Below, in pieces: positions 9,205 to 18,282 of a DNA stretch of 43,909 nt. Position 1 is the first letter of the stretch. The number at the start of each line of letters is the position of its first letter. Under the pieces are notes generated by a model that was given only the letters and a program-made list of their open reading frames with translations, searched no databases and was not told where the DNA came from. Origin of the DNA: an uncultured Lachnospiraceae bacterium (GTDB lineage: Bacteria; Bacillota; Clostridia; Lachnospirales; Lachnospiraceae); assembly GCA_947577185.1 (NCBI GenBank), contig CANPUE010000018.1, forward strand, positions 1 to 43,909, in the 5' to 3' direction. The position numbers were made by a program, and so were the translations under genes.

Positions 9205-9648
9205 TCAATGTCCGGTGTCTACCAGTACGATACTGGAATCTCCTTTTTCGGCCTGTTCCATAACCACAGCCATCAGCTTTTGGAAAGAGCCATAGGAAGA
9301 AGTGGCCCCGGTGAGGGCATCAATCTTGCCTTCACCCTGCTTTTCCAGAAGCTGTCCTGCGTAATAACGGGTGTACTGGTTCGGGTAGGTGCCCGTCCCA
9401 TCAAGCATTGCCTGCATATAGGCAGAGTCCCAACTCTTAATGAATCCGCTGGCGTTCTCTGCATTGTACTCCACGGAGACGATGCTTCCGTCTTTCACCA
9501 TAATGGTGATGTATTCTCTCCATCCATGGCTGTACTCGGCAGCCTGGGCGGTATAATAGCCGTCCTGAAGCCCGGACTGAGCGCTTCCGCAGGCCGTCAG
9601 AAATCCTGCGGCAAACAGGGCCAATACAATACCTGCTATCTTTTTCAT
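9205..9648 (-). CDS. FMN-binding-domain lipoprotein (covalent flavin carrier)
   Basis: A 147-residue exported protein. The N-terminus is a lipoprotein signal ending in the lipobox LTAC with the lipidated Cys at residue 20. The mature part is an FMN_bind domain like those of PplA and NqrC/RnfG: it has a DGYYTA start, [11 protein letters not shown] core, and near the C-terminus D110-A-L-T-G-A-T116-S-S, the flavinylation motif in which an ApbE/Ftp transferase attaches FMN to the Thr (T116). It should therefore sit on the outer face of the membrane carrying a one- or two-electron flavin. Its ATG overlaps the stop of the upstream chemoreceptor (ATGA), implying translational coupling. ApbE is not in the window. 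Confidence 0.88.
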   Translation of the reverse strand: MKKIAGIVLALFAAGFLTACGSAQSGLQDGYYTAQAAEYSHGWREYITIMVKDGSIVSVEYNAENASGFIKSWDSAYMQAMLDGTGTYPNQYTRYYAGQLLEKQGEGKIDALTGATSSYGSFQKLMAVVMEQAEKGDSSIVLVDTGH

Positions 9649-11723
9649 CTGCGCATTTCCTCCTTCACAACAAATCTCTTCACCTGTCCCTGAAGCGCCT
9701 CCGCCTCTCTGGCCAGAGCTGAACTGGACTGCTCTGTGCCGGCGGCATTCTGCAGATTCTTCTCCGCAATGCCCGAAATCGTTCCAATCCGCTCCTCCAT
9801 GATCACCAGGGCGCTCTCCTGTCCCTGAACCGCCGTTACCAGTTCGTCTGTGATGCCGCTGATCTGGGCGGAGACGGCGGATATCTCCCGAAGGGAGCTG
9901 GCCGCAGCTCCGGTGAGCTCCACGCCGTTCTCAATGATAGTTTTGGTGCTGCCCACCATCTGTGCCGCGCTTTTAGCTGACTCGCTGCTCCTGGATGCCA
10001 GCTGTCGGACTTCTTCCGCCACCACGGCAAATCCTTTCCCGGCGCTTCCGGCCCGGGCTGCCTCTACGGACGCATTGAGCGCCAGAATACTTGTCTGGAA
10101 TGCAATGTCTTCTATATCCTCCGCGATCCTGGTAATCTTCTGGGCGTTGACACTGATATTGTCCATGGCCTTCGTGAGATCGTCCATGCGCATGTTTGCC
10201 TCCTGGATGCATTGGGAGATTTCCTCCGTTTTCCTCCGGGTCTGGCTGCTGTTTTCCGTCACACTGGCCAGGCTGTTTTTCACATGGGACACCTCATCCA
10301 CCAGTTCCTCCGTGGACCGGGTCTGTTCCATGGACGCCTGATGCAGCTGTCCGGACTGGCCGTTAAGTTCTTCGGCCATCTCTGCCAGATGGTCTGCAGC
10401 AGAGCGGAATCCCAGAATGGTGTCATTCATGGAGTGGAGGATGGTACCAAGGCTTCCCCGAATCTGCATAAAGTCTCCCTTATAGTCTACCTGAGGCGCC
10501 ACCTGCAGATTTCCCTCCGCTACCTGGGTCAATACCTGCTGAATATCCGATATGTATCGGTTGACACTCTCCACGGTGTCTCCTAATGTGCGGGTAAGCA
10601 CTTCCAGCTCGTCTCTGGTACGAATCCTGACCACCTCTGTATGAAGATCCCCGTTGGATAAAGCAACCATCCGGGCCGTCACTTTCTTCACCGGGCGGGA
10701 GATGGATCTTGCCAGACGCAGAACCAACAGTATGGAAACCACCAGTACCACAAAAGTTGCAGACACTGCGACAAGAATGGCGCCGTTGATATAGGAGCCG
10801 TAATCCGCCTTGGGAACCTGAATCACCAGGGACCACTGGGTTCCACGGACAGGAGAAAAAGCGGCCAGCATGGTCTCACCATCTGCGGAGAACTCTGCTG
10901 CGCCGGTCTCGTCGCTGACAACCCGGACGGCAACTTCCTGATCTCCTTCACACATCTGTTCCATAGTCTTTCCCTCCAAAACCACTGCCTGGTCTGGATG
11001 AGCAATGACATTGCCTCCGTGATTTGCCATGTAGGCAATACCATGTCTGCCCAGATTAATGCTGCTGATGACATCATTCAGGGTATCATATTTATAGACG
11101 CCTGCTACATACAGAACAGTTTCCCCGTCTTCTTTCACCGGCATGCCCATGGTGATACCCAGCCCGCTCTGAAATCTGGTAGATGCATCCGTAGTCAGAT
11201 TGTTCGTCTCCCGAAGAAGAGAGAAAAATTCCCTGTCGAGGGTCTCCGGCGCAGTGTTGATTCCCTGCACCAGATCTCCGTTCAGGTCATAAAGTCCGAT
11301 TGTGTACAATTCATAAATCTTGGCGGCTTCCGTCAGAACCTGCTCCCGGCTCATCCGCAGCGCGGATTCTTCCTCTGATTCTACCGTTTCTGATTCTACC
11401 GCTTCTGCGTCTGTCTCTGCTTCTTCTGTCTCTGCTTCTGTCCCGCCGTCAATACGCCCCATCATCCGGGGATCTCCCGCTATGGTCATCATCCGGTCTG
11501 CCAGCATATGGATATTGGCCTCCACGGTCTTGGCCGACTGACGGGCCATGGGCTGTAAGCTGTCCAGTAAAATGTTGTTGGCCAATGACTGCATGGCTGC
11601 CCACATGATTCCACAGCATACAAGCACCAGTACAAAAATGTTCAGCAGGGTGTTTTTCAATATCCTGCCATTCAGGCTTCTTTTCATCTCCCGGTCATGG
11701 GAATCCGTTTTGTTCCCGCTCAC
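9645..11723 (-). CDS. Methyl-accepting chemotaxis protein with Cache-type sensor (692 aa)
   Basis: A transmembrane chemoreceptor. Order: helix 1 (about residues 25-47), extracellular double-Cache-like sensor (about 50-305), helix 2 (about 310-335), HAMP (about 336-390), further linker helices, then the coiled-coil signalling domain with hairpin tip [20 protein letters not shown] and following [15 protein letters not shown]. The start is GTG 11723 behind AAGGAG; the next in-frame ATG lacks a spaced ribosome site. Inside the sensor, residues 94-121 are a low-complexity Glu/Thr/Ala insert. The stop codon overlaps the start of the flavin lipoprotein. It should signal to CheA/CheW (not in window); the ligand is unknown, but the partner suggests a redox or electron-acceptor cue. 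Confidence 0.94.
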   Translation of the reverse strand: MSGNKTDSHDREMKRSLNGRILKNTLLNIFVLVLVCCGIMWAAMQSLANNILLDSLQPMARQSAKTVEANIHMLADRMMTIAGDPRMMGRIDGGTEAETEEAETDAEAVESETVESEEESALRMSREQVLTEAAKIYELYTIGLYDLNGDLVQGINTAPETLDREFFSLLRETNNLTTDASTRFQSGLGITMGMPVKEDGETVLYVAGVYKYDTLNDVISSINLGRHGIAYMANHGGNVIAHPDQAVVLEGKTMEQMCEGDQEVAVRVVSDETGAAEFSADGETMLAAFSPVRGTQWSLVIQVPKADYGSYINGAILVAVSATFVVLVVSILLVLRLARSISRPVKKVTARMVALSNGDLHTEVVRIRTRDELEVLTRTLGDTVESVNRYISDIQQVLTQVAEGNLQVAPQVDYKGDFMQIRGSLGTILHSMNDTILGFRSAADHLAEMAEELNGQSGQLHQASMEQTRSTEELVDEVSHVKNSLASVTENSSQTRRKTEEISQCIQEANMRMDDLTKAMDNISVNAQKITRIAEDIEDIAFQTSILALNASVEAARAGSAGKGFAVVAEEVRQLASRSSESAKSAAQMVGSTKTIIENGVELTGAAASSLREISAVSAQISGITDELVTAVQGQESALVIMEERIGTISGIAEKNLQNAAGTEQSSSALAREAEALQGQVKRFVVKEEMRR

Positions 11724-11833
11724 GTTACGTTCACTCCTTTTCGTTTTACTCTTGAAATATAGGAAAAGTCCTCCAATCTGACTGCGGGAAGCTGTCGCAT
11801 CCTTTCAGCAAAAATTGGGAGACTCCGACTTGT

Positions 11834-11842
11834 AGTATACCA
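11834..11842 (-). promoter_or_regulatory. Extended -10 promoter for the chemoreceptor operon
   Basis: Read on the minus strand this is TGGTATACT, a TGn extended -10 with hexamer TATACT. The -35 position is poor, as expected for extended -10 promoters. No sigma-28 motif was evident. Confidence 0.5.
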
Positions 11843-11984
11843 TAGCCCGGGCAGAAAGGGAAGCCTTTTTTCGGTTCAGGAAGGGCTTCGAAGGGTTTTA
11901 AGAAGGGGGTTCCGGGACGCTCAAATATATCTGCACAGAGTGTATTTGGCTTTTCAGAGTTTTTCTTTTCAGTTCACGATTTAC

Positions 11985-12013
11985 TTGACGGGGAGCAGTT
12001 TCGATCGTATGAT
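11985..12013 (+). promoter_or_regulatory. Sigma-A promoter for the nucleotidyltransferase gene
   Basis: TTGACG (11985-11990), exactly 17 bases, then TATGAT (12008-12013). Transcription should start near 12020, about 140 bases ahead of the gene. Confidence 0.7.
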
Positions 12014-12161
12014 TCCTTAATAAGCAGGGGTATGTTACGGTTTTTCCTTAGCCTGTTTTGTCGTTTTAGCTGACAGGGGATAAAAATACAGGGTGTAAGT
12101 CAATATAGAGAATGAAAAAGGATTAAAAAACGTTCACAAATAAAAGGTGCGGAGGAGAAGA

Positions 12162-12926
12162 ATGAACAGACTAAAATCAGTTACAGAGGCTTTTACCACA
12201 GGGAGCAGGAACATTCTGGGCGAAAATCTGGTTGGGGTGTATCTTCATGGTTCTGCCGTATTGGGATGCTTCAACGAGAAAAAGAGTGATATTGATTTAT
12301 TGGTTGTGGTCAATGATGAGATTTCGGATGAGATAAAAAAGGAATATATGGATATGGTCGTAATGCGAAATAAAGATGCGCCGGACAAAGGAATTGAAAT
12401 GAGCATCGTGAAGAAAGCTGTGTGCAAACCTTTTGTGTATCCGACTCCGTTCGAACTGCATTTTTCTGCGGCGCATCTGGAATGGTACAATACAAATCCA
12501 TTAGACTATATTGACAAGATGAAGGGAACGGATAAGGATTTGGCCGCGCACGTTACGATTATTTATCATAGAGGACGGTGTCTCTATGGAAAAGCGATTC
12601 AGGATGTCTTTGAAAATGTCAAAGACGAATTTTACATTGACAGTATCTGGACGGATGTGTCTGGTGCAGAAGACGAAATACAGATAAACCCTGTCTATAT
12701 CACATTGAACCTGTGCAGAGTGCTGGCATATGTAAAGGATAGAGTTATTTTATCAAAGCAGGAGGGAGGCAATTGGGGAATCGCCAATCTGCCTGCAAAA
12801 TATCATGAGTTCATTCGGTCTGCGTTAAATGATTATTCATGCGGCAGGCCGTTCCAATGGGAGGCAGATCATGCAGGCGATTTTGCTTCCTATATGACGG
12901 ACCGGATCAGGGGATTTCAGAAATAA
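12162..12926 (+). CDS. Aminoglycoside nucleotidyltransferase-like protein (AadA/ANT family)
   Basis: A 254-residue cytoplasmic protein with the nucleotidyltransferase signature GSAVLGCF..KSDIDLL (about residues 30-48), in which the two Asp of DID bind Mg, and a GIEMSIV strand carrying the Glu that corresponds to the catalytic base of AadA. The C-terminal half (YNTNPLDYIDKMKG onward, then NPVYITLNLCRVLAYV..ILSKQEGGNWG) matches the DUF4111 helical domain of these enzymes. Such proteins adenylylate streptomycin or spectinomycin, but chromosomal relatives are often uncharacterised, so resistance is not assured. The start ATG 12162 follows GGAGGAG; an upstream in-frame start would give an implausible Arg-rich leader. 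It has its own promoter. Confidence 0.85.
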   Translation: MNRLKSVTEAFTTGSRNILGENLVGVYLHGSAVLGCFNEKKSDIDLLVVVNDEISDEIKKEYMDMVVMRNKDAPDKGIEMSIVKKAVCKPFVYPTPFELHFSAAHLEWYNTNPLDYIDKMKGTDKDLAAHVTIIYHRGRCLYGKAIQDVFENVKDEFYIDSIWTDVSGAEDEIQINPVYITLNLCRVLAYVKDRVILSKQEGGNWGIANLPAKYHEFIRSALNDYSCGRPFQWEADHAGDFASYMTDRIRGFQK

Positions 12927-12929
12927 AAG

Positions 12930-12962
12930 ATGAAAGAATCCATGAAAGAAAGCATGAAAGAA
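12930..12962 (+). repeat. Three-copy 12-bp tandem repeat
   Basis: The string ATGAAAGAA occurs at 12930, 12942 and 12954 with a 12-bp period. It opens a 46-codon reading frame (12930-13070) that begins MKESMKESMKEY and ends eight bases before the next gene. No good ribosome site precedes it, so I list it as a repeat rather than a gene. Confidence 0.55.
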
Positions 12963-13077
12963 TACAGCAGACAATCAGGTATTTCTATTGATTTGCAGGG
13001 CTGTCGGCGTTATAATAAATCGTCAGCAGCGCTGTTTTTGCATTTCAAAAAAGGAGTGGTAAAGAGTTGATCCGGGA

Positions 13078-13704
13078 ATGAAACTTTTATACGGAACAGG
13101 CAATCCGGCTAAACTGTCGGCAATGCAGAGCAGACTTTCAAAACTGGATATCGAATTGATTGGCTTAAATGATGTGAAAGCAAAGGGAATCCTGATTCCG
13201 GATGTGCCTGAGAACGGGAAGACACCGCTGGAAAATGCCAGGCAGAAAGCACAGGCGTATTATCAGGCATTTCGGATGCCTGTTTTTTCCTGCGATTCCG
13301 GTCTGTATTTTGACAATGTGCCGGATGAGATTCAGCCCGGGGTGCATGTGCGTACAGTGAATGGAAATTATTTGTCAGACGAACAGATGATAGAATACTA
13401 TGGAGGTCTGACCAGACAATATGGCGATCTTGTGGCCAGATACAAAAATGCGGTCTGCTTTGTCATGGATGAAGCGCATACATATGAAGCGATGGAGCCA
13501 TCTATGGAAAGTGAACCGTTTATTTTAACCGCTGTACCGCACGGTCCGGTCAGAAAAAAGGGATTCCCATTGGACAGCATGTCAATTGCTGTCGAAACAC
13601 ATCAGTATTTCTATGATCTGCCGGCTGAGAGACTGGAACGGGTCGCGGTAGAAGATGGATTTCTGCTGTTTTTTGAAAAAATTTTAGGGGACGTGGGAGC
13701 CTGA
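13078..13704 (+). CDS. Ham1/RdgB-like non-canonical purine NTP pyrophosphatase
   Basis: A 208-residue protein beginning with the family hallmark YGTGNPAKL (T/S-G-N-x-x-K) and followed by TPLENARQKAQAYY, matching the conserved Glu-Asn-A-x-x-KA motif, then a CDSGLYFD segment corresponding to the catalytic Asp region. The family hydrolyses ITP, XTP and dITP to keep deaminated purines out of nucleic acids. It diverges in its second half from housekeeping RdgB (long GPVRKKGFPLDSMS stretch), so it is likely one of the accessory subfamily. ATG 13078 is used; the nearest Shine-Dalgarno (AAGGAG at 13051) is rather far upstream, and GGGA is too close. Convergent with the DUF3788-like gene. Confidence 0.8.
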   Translation: MKLLYGTGNPAKLSAMQSRLSKLDIELIGLNDVKAKGILIPDVPENGKTPLENARQKAQAYYQAFRMPVFSCDSGLYFDNVPDEIQPGVHVRTVNGNYLSDEQMIEYYGGLTRQYGDLVARYKNAVCFVMDEAHTYEAMEPSMESEPFILTAVPHGPVRKKGFPLDSMSIAVETHQYFYDLPAERLERVAVEDGFLLFFEKILGDVGA

Positions 13705-13709
13705 CTGCC

Positions 13710-14135
13710 TCATCTGCTTCTGCGGATTTGAATCAGGCTCAGGACGTCATGATATAAGGCATCTTTATCTTCCAGATCGATCATCAGCCACCGCTGCCCA
13801 TTTCCCTCTGTGGTCTGGTCGTATCGTTCCTGTAATTCCGGTGAACATCCGGGCAGTATTTCTTCTACGGCTTCTTTTTGGTTCTTGTTTATTACGATCA
13901 TAACCGTAAAATAGCATTCTCTTGGATAGATTGTGCACAGGGTCTTTCCGGATTTCCGAAATTTGACATTCCATCCGGGTTCCCAGCTGCACGAACTATA
14001 TTCAATTGCTTCCTTACATTTCCAGGTATCTTTGATTTCCGAACAAAATTGTAAAAAAACGGGGTTTTTGACCGCCTGCCCAAGTTCTTCCAGGGTGGGA
14101 ACAACATTCTTATCTTTCAGATCGATCATATTCAT
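13710..14135 (-). CDS. DUF3788-family protein
   Basis: A 141-residue cytoplasmic protein. The segment W-E-P-G-W-N-V-K-F-R-K-S-G-K-T-L-C followed by IYPRECYFTVMIVI and the late motif RWLMIDLEDKD is the typical pattern of the DUF3788 group, a small family of unknown function in Firmicutes and Bacteroidota. The start ATG is behind AAGGAAGG. It converges on the pyrophosphatase gene with only five bases between their ends, and its own upstream region faces the MATE gene. No function can be given. Confidence 0.75.
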   Translation of the reverse strand: MNMIDLKDKNVVPTLEELGQAVKNPVFLQFCSEIKDTWKCKEAIEYSSCSWEPGWNVKFRKSGKTLCTIYPRECYFTVMIVINKNQKEAVEEILPGCSPELQERYDQTTEGNGQRWLMIDLEDKDALYHDVLSLIQIRRSR

Positions 14136-14321
14136 ACATCCTTCCTTCTGACCGGCAAAACAGCCGGCGTTCTTTTCGGTTCCGTCATTCTAAATGACTG
14201 CGTTATTATCATACTGAAAATCATGTGTTTTAGCAACCCTGCTGCAGGAAAATGGGAGAATGGGATATGAAAGGCAGATATGAAAGGCGGCAATAAAAAG
14301 ATAGGAAGAGGAAGGATTCGG

Positions 14322-14330
14322 TGGTATAAT
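14322..14330 (+). promoter_or_regulatory. Extended -10 promoter for MATE gene
   Basis: TGGTATAAT, a consensus -10 (14325-14330) with the TGn extension, about 45 bases before the MATE start. The -35 is weak. Confidence 0.55.
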
Positions 14331-14374
14331 ATATTTTCGGTGCAGGATAAAGAAAAGAAAGGACTGATTTTGTA

Positions 14375-15730
14375 ATGAACAAAGATCTGACACTGGGAAA
14401 CCCGCAAAAAGTACTGTGGTCATTCTGTCTGCCGATGTTTGGCAGTATCGTATTTCAACAGCTTTATAATATCGCCGACTCGCTGGTAGCCGGAAAGTTT
14501 ATCGGGGAAAACGCCCTGGCGGCTGTCGGGAACAGCTATAATATCACACTGATCTTCATCGCATTTGCCTTCGGCAGTAACATCGGCTGTTCCGTCATCG
14601 TGTCGCAGCTGTTTGGCGCCAAAGACTATAAGGCGATGAAGTCTGCCGTTTATACGACACTGATCGCCAGCGGCGTCTTATGTACCGTACTGATGCTTCT
14701 TGGTTTTTGCTCCTGTGATATGCTGCTGCGTCTGATGAAGACACAGCCGGAGATCATGGCGGATTCTTCCCTCTATTTAAATATATACATATGGGGACTG
14801 CCGTTCCTGTTATTCTATAACATCTCCACGGGAATTTTTTCCGCGCTGGGAGACTCCAGGACACCGTTTTTCTTTCTTGCCTTGTCGTCGAGTGCGAATA
14901 TTCTGATCGACATACTTTTTGTGAAAACTTTTTCCATGGGGATCGCCGGAGTGGCGTGGGCGACCTTTCTCTGTCAGGGCATCAGCTGTATCTGCGCTTC
15001 CTGGCTGGTGCTGAGAAGGCTTTCAGGGATTGAGACTGAGGGAAAGATACCGGTCTTTTCATGGGGGCTGCTAAAAAAAATCGCAGTCATTGCGATTCCG
15101 AGCATATTGCAGCAGTCTTTTATCTCGGTGGGCAATATGCTGATTCAGGGCTGTATCAACAGCTTCGGCGTGAGTGTGGCAGCAGGGTATTCGGCGGCCG
15201 TGAAACTGAACAATCTCGTCATCACCTCTTTTACCACGATCGGTAACGGGATTTCCAACTTTACGGCACAGAACCTCGGAGCCGGGAAACATGAGAGGAT
15301 CAGAGACGGGTTCCGTGCCGGATTAAAACTGGTCTGGTGCCTGTGCATACCGTTTTGCCTGGCTTATGTCTGTTTTGGAAACTATTTACTGTTGTTGTTT
15401 ATGGACGAAAGTTCTGCGACGGCGCTGCTCACAGGCAGGCAGTTTTTGTGGATTGTGTCGCCGTTTTATTTTGTGATATCGGTGAAACTGGCGGCAGACG
15501 GCATCCTGCGCGGTGAGGGCGCAATGCGTCAGTTTATGATCGCTACGTTTACCGACCTGGTCCTTCGCGTGATTCTGGCATTTGTGCTCTCGGATATTAC
15601 ACAATCCGTTTTGGGCATCTGGTGTTCGTGGCCGGTCGGATGGGTGATCGGCATGGGAATCTCGATCTGCTTTTATAAAAAGGTTTCAGGCGGTGCGGAC
15701 AAAGCTTCCTCCATCCATACCCGCATCTGA
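14375..15730 (+). CDS. MATE-family multidrug efflux transporter
   Basis: A 451-residue membrane protein with 12 predicted helices arranged in two six-helix bundles, the MATE/NorM-like fold that exports cationic drugs or metabolites using Na+ or H+. Family features include LCLPMFGS and QQLYNIADSLVAGKFIG near the N-terminus, NAAV-like GENALAAVGNS, and the matching second-bundle segment NNLVITSFTTIGNGISNFTAQNLGAG. The start ATG 14375 is used after AAAGGA. The 3' end overlaps the tail of the GH127 gene on the opposite strand by 58 bases. Substrate unknown. Confidence 0.93.
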   Translation: MNKDLTLGNPQKVLWSFCLPMFGSIVFQQLYNIADSLVAGKFIGENALAAVGNSYNITLIFIAFAFGSNIGCSVIVSQLFGAKDYKAMKSAVYTTLIASGVLCTVLMLLGFCSCDMLLRLMKTQPEIMADSSLYLNIYIWGLPFLLFYNISTGIFSALGDSRTPFFFLALSSSANILIDILFVKTFSMGIAGVAWATFLCQGISCICASWLVLRRLSGIETEGKIPVFSWGLLKKIAVIAIPSILQQSFISVGNMLIQGCINSFGVSVAAGYSAAVKLNNLVITSFTTIGNGISNFTAQNLGAGKHERIRDGFRAGLKLVWCLCIPFCLAYVCFGNYLLLLFMDESSATALLTGRQFLWIVSPFYFVISVKLAADGILRGEGAMRQFMIATFTDLVLRVILAFVLSDITQSVLGIWCSWPVGWVIGMGISICFYKKVSGGADKASSIHTRI

Positions 15731-17643
15731 TTTTCCCCACGGTTTCCCCAGGTGTAATAGGGAACGGCAACGGCCTGACAGAAAGCAGCGGTTGGAGGGC
15801 AGTCTGTATACAGCTTTGTGCCTGCAGTTTCCTGCGCGGCGTCTGTATGCCTGATGGCGTCTGCAGTGATTGTTGCCGTACCGCACAGCAGATTTTCCTG
15901 ATAATCGGATGCAGTCAGGTTGCCGTTCCTGATCAGTGAGAGTGACAGGATATCGTTGTCGTTATCCACTCCTTCAAAACAGTATACAAGGGGGCCGCGG
16001 CAGACAGCCGTCTTTCCGGTCAGTGCCGGGATTTTTGTGGAGGCATATCGAAACTGCGGCTTATCGTCAAGTGTCAGTGTTACGACGGTTCCGTCTGTCA
16101 CAGACAGATAAACGTAGCCCTTTTGCGGTTTGATGCTGACAGGGGAGCCGTCTATGGTGATCTGAAATGTTCTGCTCCAGCCGGGGATCCTGACGGCAAG
16201 CTTTCCGCCTTTCTCAATCTTATAGATTATGTCAAATCCATAGGGATACGCTGTTTCACAGGTGAATTTCATTCCATTTTCAAAGCTTACTTCGCCGGCC
16301 GCGAATAAGTGGCAGTAGGCCGTGTCAGCATTTTCGCCGTATGCGTACTTTCCGAAAGAGGCGATCAGACGGGCGGCATTCGGCGGGCAGCAGGCGCAGG
16401 CATACCATTTCGGACGCTGCGGGAGGTCGTGTCTGTGGGTCGGAGAGACGCCGGATATTCCCGGAATGACTTCCAGAGGATTTACATAGAAGAAACGTCT
16501 TCCGTCAAGCTGCATACCGCCGAGTATTGTGTTATAAAAGGCCTGTTCGCTGATATCACCGTATTCTCCGTCTATTTCGTTTTCCAACATTCGGGAAGCG
16601 AAAAACATCAGGCCGATTGAAGCGCATGTTTCGGCGTAAGCCGTATCGCCCGGCAGGTCATAGTCAACGGTGAATGCCTCTCCGAGCACGGTTGAGCCGA
16701 TACCGCCAGTCAGATACATGCGGCGGCGTGTAATGTTTTCCCATAGTCTGCGGCAGGCATCGAACAATTCTCCGTCATCCGTGGACGATGCCAGATCCGC
16801 CATTGCGGTATAAAGATAGACTGCACGCACTGCATGTCCGACCGCTTCGCTCTGTGTGCGCACAGGTTTCGATGCCTGCATGTAGTCTGTATTTACCGGA
16901 TCATTGTTCCATACGTGCCAGTTGCGTTTTTCTTTTTCCTTTTCAAAAAAGTGCGGGTCTTCCCCGCGGGTATTGATAAAATGCTGTGCGAGTTCCATAC
17001 AGTGACTGTTGTTCGTCAGGCGGTACAGTTTCAGCAGGGCGAGCTCTACCTCGGGATGCCCCGGACAGCCCTCATGTCCCTGCGTGATAAAATGCGTATA
17101 GATGTGTTCCGCATTTTTCTCCATGACATCCAGCAGTTTTCTTTTGCCTGTCGCCTCGAAATATGCGCAGGCAGCTTCCATCATATGGCCGGAGCAATAC
17201 AGTTCATGGCCTTCTAAAAGATTGGTCCAGCGTTTGTCCTGATCTTTGATCGTATAATATGTGTTCAGATAACCGTCTGTGTCTTGTGCGTCCGCAATGA
17301 TGTCGATCAGCCGGTCGGCCGTTTCTTCCAGCTTTTCATCCGGAAACAGTGACAGACAATAGGCTGCGGCTTCGATCCATTTGGCGGCATCGCTGTCCTG
17401 AAAGACCATGCCGTAGAAACCGTCGCCGCACTCTCCGGCAGCAGGATTTTCGCCTGCCTGTCGAAGCACTTTGCCGGCATTGATAAAGTTTTGCACGACA
17501 TGGCTCTTTTCCGTATCGGGCGCTTCGTCGCACAGGATACTATACTGGCAGGGAAGCACGATATCTTTGATCAGCCGCTGGTATCTTCCGATAAAACCGC
17601 CGGCTTTGTAAGCAGTGACAGAAGTCTGGTGCTGTATTTTCAT
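15673..17643 (-). CDS. Glycoside hydrolase family 127 (beta-L-arabinofuranosidase)
   Basis: A 656-residue enzyme of the GH127 (formerly DUF1680) family, whose type member HypBA1 removes beta-L-arabinofuranose from plant hydroxyproline-linked glycans. From the ATG at 17643 the key residues fall almost at the HypBA1 numbers: acid/base E322 (GEAFTVDYDLP), zinc ligands E338 and C340 (AETCAS), and the CACCPPN pair C418/C419, which correspond to the nucleophile and zinc ligand cysteines. There is an (alpha/alpha)6 barrel N-terminally and a beta-sandwich C-terminus. No signal peptide, so it acts in the cytoplasm on imported oligosaccharides. The start was chosen for AAGGAG nine bases upstream. Last gene of the AraC-lipoprotein-GH127 operon. 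Confidence 0.93.
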   Translation of the reverse strand: MKIQHQTSVTAYKAGGFIGRYQRLIKDIVLPCQYSILCDEAPDTEKSHVVQNFINAGKVLRQAGENPAAGECGDGFYGMVFQDSDAAKWIEAAAYCLSLFPDEKLEETADRLIDIIADAQDTDGYLNTYYTIKDQDKRWTNLLEGHELYCSGHMMEAACAYFEATGKRKLLDVMEKNAEHIYTHFITQGHEGCPGHPEVELALLKLYRLTNNSHCMELAQHFINTRGEDPHFFEKEKEKRNWHVWNNDPVNTDYMQASKPVRTQSEAVGHAVRAVYLYTAMADLASSTDDGELFDACRRLWENITRRRMYLTGGIGSTVLGEAFTVDYDLPGDTAYAETCASIGLMFFASRMLENEIDGEYGDISEQAFYNTILGGMQLDGRRFFYVNPLEVIPGISGVSPTHRHDLPQRPKWYACACCPPNAARLIASFGKYAYGENADTAYCHLFAAGEVSFENGMKFTCETAYPYGFDIIYKIEKGGKLAVRIPGWSRTFQITIDGSPVSIKPQKGYVYLSVTDGTVVTLTLDDKPQFRYASTKIPALTGKTAVCRGPLVYCFEGVDNDNDILSLSLIRNGNLTASDYQENLLCGTATITADAIRHTDAAQETAGTKLYTDCPPTAAFCQAVAVPYYTWGNRGENQMRVWMEEALSAPPETFL

Positions 17644-17662
17644 GAGAAAGCTCCTTTTTATT

Positions 17663-18226
17663 TTATTTTGCCGTATCCTGTTGTTTTTCCGTGTTGGATA
17701 CGAGCGGGTGCAGATAGGCATACTGCAGCGCCGTCATTTCGGATGTTATCATGGTACTCAGGATAATGTCCCCGCTTTCGAGATACCAGACATTTCCATA
17801 GTTGCCCACCCCTGAAGCCTGATAGCCGCTCTCGCCGTACTGCGCATTGACGTCAGCATTGATTGAATCATAAAGCGCCGTCAGCTCATCGGCGTCTTTG
17901 GCGCTGTAAGCCCAGGCAACGCTCATCAGTGCCTCTTCTTCATTAAACATATATTTGACAGTGCCGCTGTAACCGGCATATTCTTTCGGGTAAGTATAAC
18001 AGAGCCCGCCGTATACCGAGTCATAAGTGGAGAACGCTTCTCCCTCAGCCGCAGTCACATCTTCAATCGTGCTGTTCCAGTTCATTTCGGTAAAAGGACA
18101 TTCCAGGGCCGGGCCAGAGGGCTCAGTTTTACCGCAGGAGACTGACACTACTGTCACAAACAGACAGACAAAAACAGAAAAACATCGTTTTGATTGTAAT
18201 TTTTTTAATTTTAATACAATCTGCAT
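17663..18226 (-). CDS. Putative lipoprotein of unknown function
   Basis: A 187-residue protein with a basic N-terminus, a hydrophobic stretch (about residues 17-30) and Cys31 in the sequence VSVSC, an imperfect lipobox because the -3 residue is Ser. The mature part is acidic and rich in Tyr and Gly (YDSVYGGLCYTYPKEYAGYSG), with a later YGNVWYLESGDIILS segment that looks like a beta-strand pair. I do not recognise the family. It starts at ATG 18226 after GAGAGG and ends 19 bases before GH127, with the AraC gene upstream, so it is in the same operon and may help with substrate handling at the cell surface. Confidence 0.72.
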   Translation of the reverse strand: MQIVLKLKKLQSKRCFSVFVCLFVTVVSVSCGKTEPSGPALECPFTEMNWNSTIEDVTAAEGEAFSTYDSVYGGLCYTYPKEYAGYSGTVKYMFNEEEALMSVAWAYSAKDADELTALYDSINADVNAQYGESGYQASGVGNYGNVWYLESGDIILSTMITSEMTALQYAYLHPLVSNTEKQQDTAK

Positions 18227-18282
18227 CAGAATACCTCTCTTTCTTTCGTGTGCAAAAGACTTCTCACACGAATCATCAGCGG

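Larger units (their letters stand above)
11724..12161. other. Divergent intergenic region, 438 bp, with two promoters
   Basis: No convincing coding sequence. It carries the minus-strand chemoreceptor promoter (around 11834) and the plus-strand promoter for the nucleotidyltransferase (11985-12013). The transcript leader before the nucleotidyltransferase would be roughly 140 nt; I see no recognised riboswitch or attenuator in it. Confidence 0.6.

Noticed and set aside
12020..12161. Riboswitch or attenuator in the leader of the nucleotidyltransferase gene
   Set aside because: The leader is long enough, but I could find no known aptamer motif, convincing leader peptide or terminator/antiterminator pair.
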